A DNA stretch of 64,000 nucleotides from an uncultured Brachyspira sp. GTDB lineage: Bacteria; Spirochaetota; Brachyspiria; Brachyspirales; Brachyspiraceae. Shown here piece after piece: positions 61,913-64,000 of the stretch (its first letter is position 1; every line of letters starts with the position of its first letter). The stretch spans positions 16,930 to 80,929 of the forward strand of contig NZ_CALXYQ010000010.1 in the NCBI RefSeq assembly GCF_944393015.1. Reading direction: 5' to 3'. The notes beneath the pieces are model-generated. The model searched no databases, was not told the origin of the DNA, and was given only the letters and a program-made list of their open reading frames with translations. The position numbers were made by a program, and so were the translations under genes.

Positions 61913-64000
61913 TTACTTCATAAAATAAGATTTTACTGTTCCGTATATTGATGAAGTAAATCTTTTATTAATTTCTAAAGGATTTATATATTCTTCTTCA
62001 TTGCAGTTTCCGTTTTCATCTAGTCTGTGGAAAGCAATATTTTTAAATGTTACTTTTTCGTTAGCCTCTATTCCAAACCACATATATTCAAAATCTATAC
62101 GGCATGCAATATTTAATATAGAATCTTTTAATTCATAATAAGTATAGCTTCCGCCGTCTTCTATATTCCTGCTTCTTTCAAATGACATTTTATTTGCCAT
62201 TGACATTATTTCGCCTGCTGTTATTTCCTGATCTTCAAAAGAAATGATTTTGTTGTTTTTTATATGCTCTTCTTTTACTTCTTCAAATAATAAATCAAGC
62301 TGATTTATAGGCTGTGATATTTCGTAGTCGCTTAATTGAGTTTTCCATTTTGATAATTGTTCTTCGTCTAATTCTATAGGGTGAACTAAAGTAATATTCT
62401 TTTTATTTTTAAGACTGTCTTCAAATATATATTCTTCTTCATCGAAGGTATTAAAAGAACCGTCTTCCATGTATCTGAAACTTTCTATTAAATTATTATT
62501 TTCATCATAAACACCCCATATAAGTTTTAAAGCAAATATATTCATTATAGGATTTTCTACAAAAAGTTCAGTAAAAGTTTTATATGACCATTTTCTTCCG
62601 TTTAATAAAACTTTATTTAATCTTGTTATCTGATTAGAAGTTATCATTTTTATATTTTTCTTTATCAAAGTTAATTCTTTTTTAGATGCATCTGCAGTTT
62701 CTTTATCGTCTTTGCTGTTTGGGGCAGGAAGTGATTTTAAAACTTTGTCATTTGAATCTGTTACTTCTATAGTGAAATCATTTTTTATTTGAAGTTTAAA
62801 TAATCTGTTTGCCTCTCCTCCATAATGGAGTTCTCTCATTCCTTTTTTATCAAAGTCCAAATCTGGAATTATTTTGTCTATTAACTCATCTTCTGAAATC
62901 TCTAATGCTTTGGCAGTCTTTTTTAATGCATCTTTAGCAGCATTTTTTACTTGATTATTTTTAATTTTTACAGACATTGTATCAACTAAAACCAATGCAA
63001 ATTTGCTTGCATTTAATGCTATAGCATATACTGCATGTGCTGCTAATGCTCCTCTTGAATTTAATGCCCATTCTTCAATTTGAGTTTTTAATTTTAATAG
63101 TTTATCTTCAGGCTGGAAAATACAATATGGAATAAGTATATTTTTTAATTTTGTATCTGCTTTGTTGTTAAGCCAATTTGTATATATATTATCAAGTGCA
63201 TTTCTAAATGAATCAATATCAAAAAACTCTGCTATTTTGTTGCAGTCTTTTAATATAGAAGGTTCTTTTAATGCGACATATTCCATAAACACATACTGAA
63301 CTATTTTTAATGGAGCTTTAGTTTGTTTGTCTTTTAATAGAATATTAGAAAGTATATTTTCGTCTATATCTTTTATTAAACTTTCATGCCCTTCATTATA
63401 GTATTTATTTAAATGTGATTCTATTTCTTCAACGTTTTTGAATTGGAAATCATCATCAAACTTTTGTAAATCCCAATATTTAATTATTTCTTTATAAACT
63501 GTTCTTGATGCTTCTTTTCCTTCATTTGCTAATTTTTCTACTTCGCTTCTTACAATGCTTTCATTATTATTGATTACTGATACACAATGCTTTTTTATTT
63601 CTTTTGATTTTGCTGTGTCGAGAACTTTGAAAACAAAATCAAATTTATTATCAATAAGTTCTTTTAATTCATCACTGAAAAGACAATTAATAAATGATAT
63701 AGTACCGCTAATATTTGCTGTTATAGAAGTGATAAATGATTTTTCTTCCATAATAGATTTTGTTTCTTCTACATTATTTTTTATAAGTGTGATAATATTA
63801 TCTTTTGAATCTAATAATGATAAATAAATATCTTTTAATGGTACTTTTTTATCATTAACTAATTTTTCTTTAGCTTCCAAAATATTTTTATTATAGAATA
63901 TTTCCTGAATAGAAACATAAATTGAAATTTTGCCGTATATTCCATAATGCTTTAATAATTTAGTAGTAATTTCTGATGCTTCATCATTTACTTCGTCAAG
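61913..64000 (-). CDS. DUF4132-domain protein, N-terminus cut by window edge
   Basis: A large cytoplasmic protein of which the last 695 residues are seen; the frame is open to base 64000, so an apparent TTG start at 63880 is not real. The C-terminal region carries the DUF4132 hallmark (LNKVLLNGRKWSYKTFTELF, LKLIWGVYDENNNLIESFRY, VHPIELDEEQLSKWKTQLSD and YEISQPINQLDLLF). The upstream 450 residues are helical and HEAT-like. In E. coli and others this domain occurs in MolR-like proteins with a WGR domain; none is visible in the portion here. The function is not established. Confidence 0.87.
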   Translation of the reverse strand, partial: LDEVNDEASEITTKLLKHYGIYGKISIYVSIQEIFYNKNILEAKEKLVNDKKVPLKDIYLSLLDSKDNIITLIKNNVEETKSIMEEKSFITSITANISGTISFINCLFSDELKELIDNKFDFVFKVLDTAKSKEIKKHCVSVINNNESIVRSEVEKLANEGKEASRTVYKEIIKYWDLQKFDDDFQFKNVEEIESHLNKYYNEGHESLIKDIDENILSNILLKDKQTKAPLKIVQYVFMEYVALKEPSILKDCNKIAEFFDIDSFRNALDNIYTNWLNNKADTKLKNILIPYCIFQPEDKLLKLKTQIEEWALNSRGALAAHAVYAIALNASKFALVLVDTMSVKIKNNQVKNAAKDALKKTAKALEISEDELIDKIIPDLDFDKKGMRELHYGGEANRLFKLQIKNDFTIEVTDSNDKVLKSLPAPNSKDDKETADASKKELTLIKKNIKMITSNQITRLNKVLLNGRKWSYKTFTELFVENPIMNIFALKLIWGVYDENNNLIESFRYMEDGSFNTFDEEEYIFEDSLKNKKNITLVHPIELDEEQLSKWKTQLSDYEISQPINQLDLLFEEVKEEHIKNNKIISFEDQEITAGEIMSMANKMSFERSRNIEDGGSYTYYELKDSILNIACRIDFEYMWFGIEANEKVTFKNIAFHRLDENGNCNEEEYINPLEINKRFTSSIYGTVKSYFMK

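Noticed and set aside
61913..63880. DUF4132 gene starting at the TTG at 63880
   Set aside because: The frame remains open without a stop to the end of the window and the upstream residues continue the same helical pattern, so the true start is outside.

Overview
The window looks like chromosomal DNA of a Brachyspira-type spirochaete. The reasons are a very AT-rich composition (by eye well under 30% GC), strong AAGGAG-type ribosome binding sites, many small lipoproteins with a Cys lipobox, flagellar hook genes (fliK, flgD, an FlhB-like gene), ankyrin proteins, and intergenic spacers filled with GC-rich dispersed repeats. The genus is an inference from gene content; I ran no search. Most of the window is ordinary housekeeping DNA, with short accessory patches between the conserved blocks.

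Layout. 1-5 kb: a tripartite RND efflux operon on the minus strand (TolC-like, adaptor, permease running off the left edge). 5.4-13 kb: a large DUF5682 protein, then small lipoproteins and ankyrin proteins, several broken by single-base changes in poly-A tracts or by an in-frame stop. 13.4-19.3 kb: a PIN-PhoH ATPase, a hexapeptide acetyltransferase, an alpha/beta hydrolase lipoprotein, a LysR regulator and a dual-specificity phosphatase. 19.3-25.7 kb: the riboflavin cluster, with a consensus promoter, an FMN riboswitch and a terminator ahead of ribD-ribE-ribBA. An SH3-like secreted protein, an Rpn-type nuclease and a 92-bp tandem repeat then separate ribBA from ribH. 25.8-35.2 kb: rubrerythrin, a CoA-disulfide-reductase-like flavoprotein, a YidC-sulfatase fusion, TPR and PepSY-like proteins, a tRNA-Asp/rpsT unit and FabV. 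35.8-39.5 kb: a two-gene McrBC-type restriction system. 39.8-47.7 kb: a solute-binding lipoprotein, KdsD and a flagellar-linked operon (FlhB-like, a degenerate HD-GYP, YraN) divergent from fliK-flgD. 47.8-64 kb: mixed small genes, an AGE-family epimerase, a second sulfatase-like membrane enzyme, a Bor-like lipoprotein, two DUF2262 paralogues, and a DUF4132 protein running off the right edge.

The most unusual features are these. (1) A dispersed intergenic repeat, here called R1, has a nested inverted-repeat plan (CCCGCCCTTTA / CCCAAGTG / GCACG cores) and occurs about ten times as full, half or back-to-back copies, mostly 3' of genes. (2) A 949-residue protein fuses a YidC/Oxa1-type insertase domain, apparently lacking the conserved groove arginine, to an LTA-synthase/sulfatase-type domain. 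(3) Three neighbouring genes at 8-13 kb carry out-of-frame poly-A tracts just after the start codon. (4) The riboflavin cluster is interrupted by an Rpn nuclease flanked by a second repeat family, R2. (5) A 371-bp element with 26-bp terminal inverted repeats resembles a MITE (family R3).
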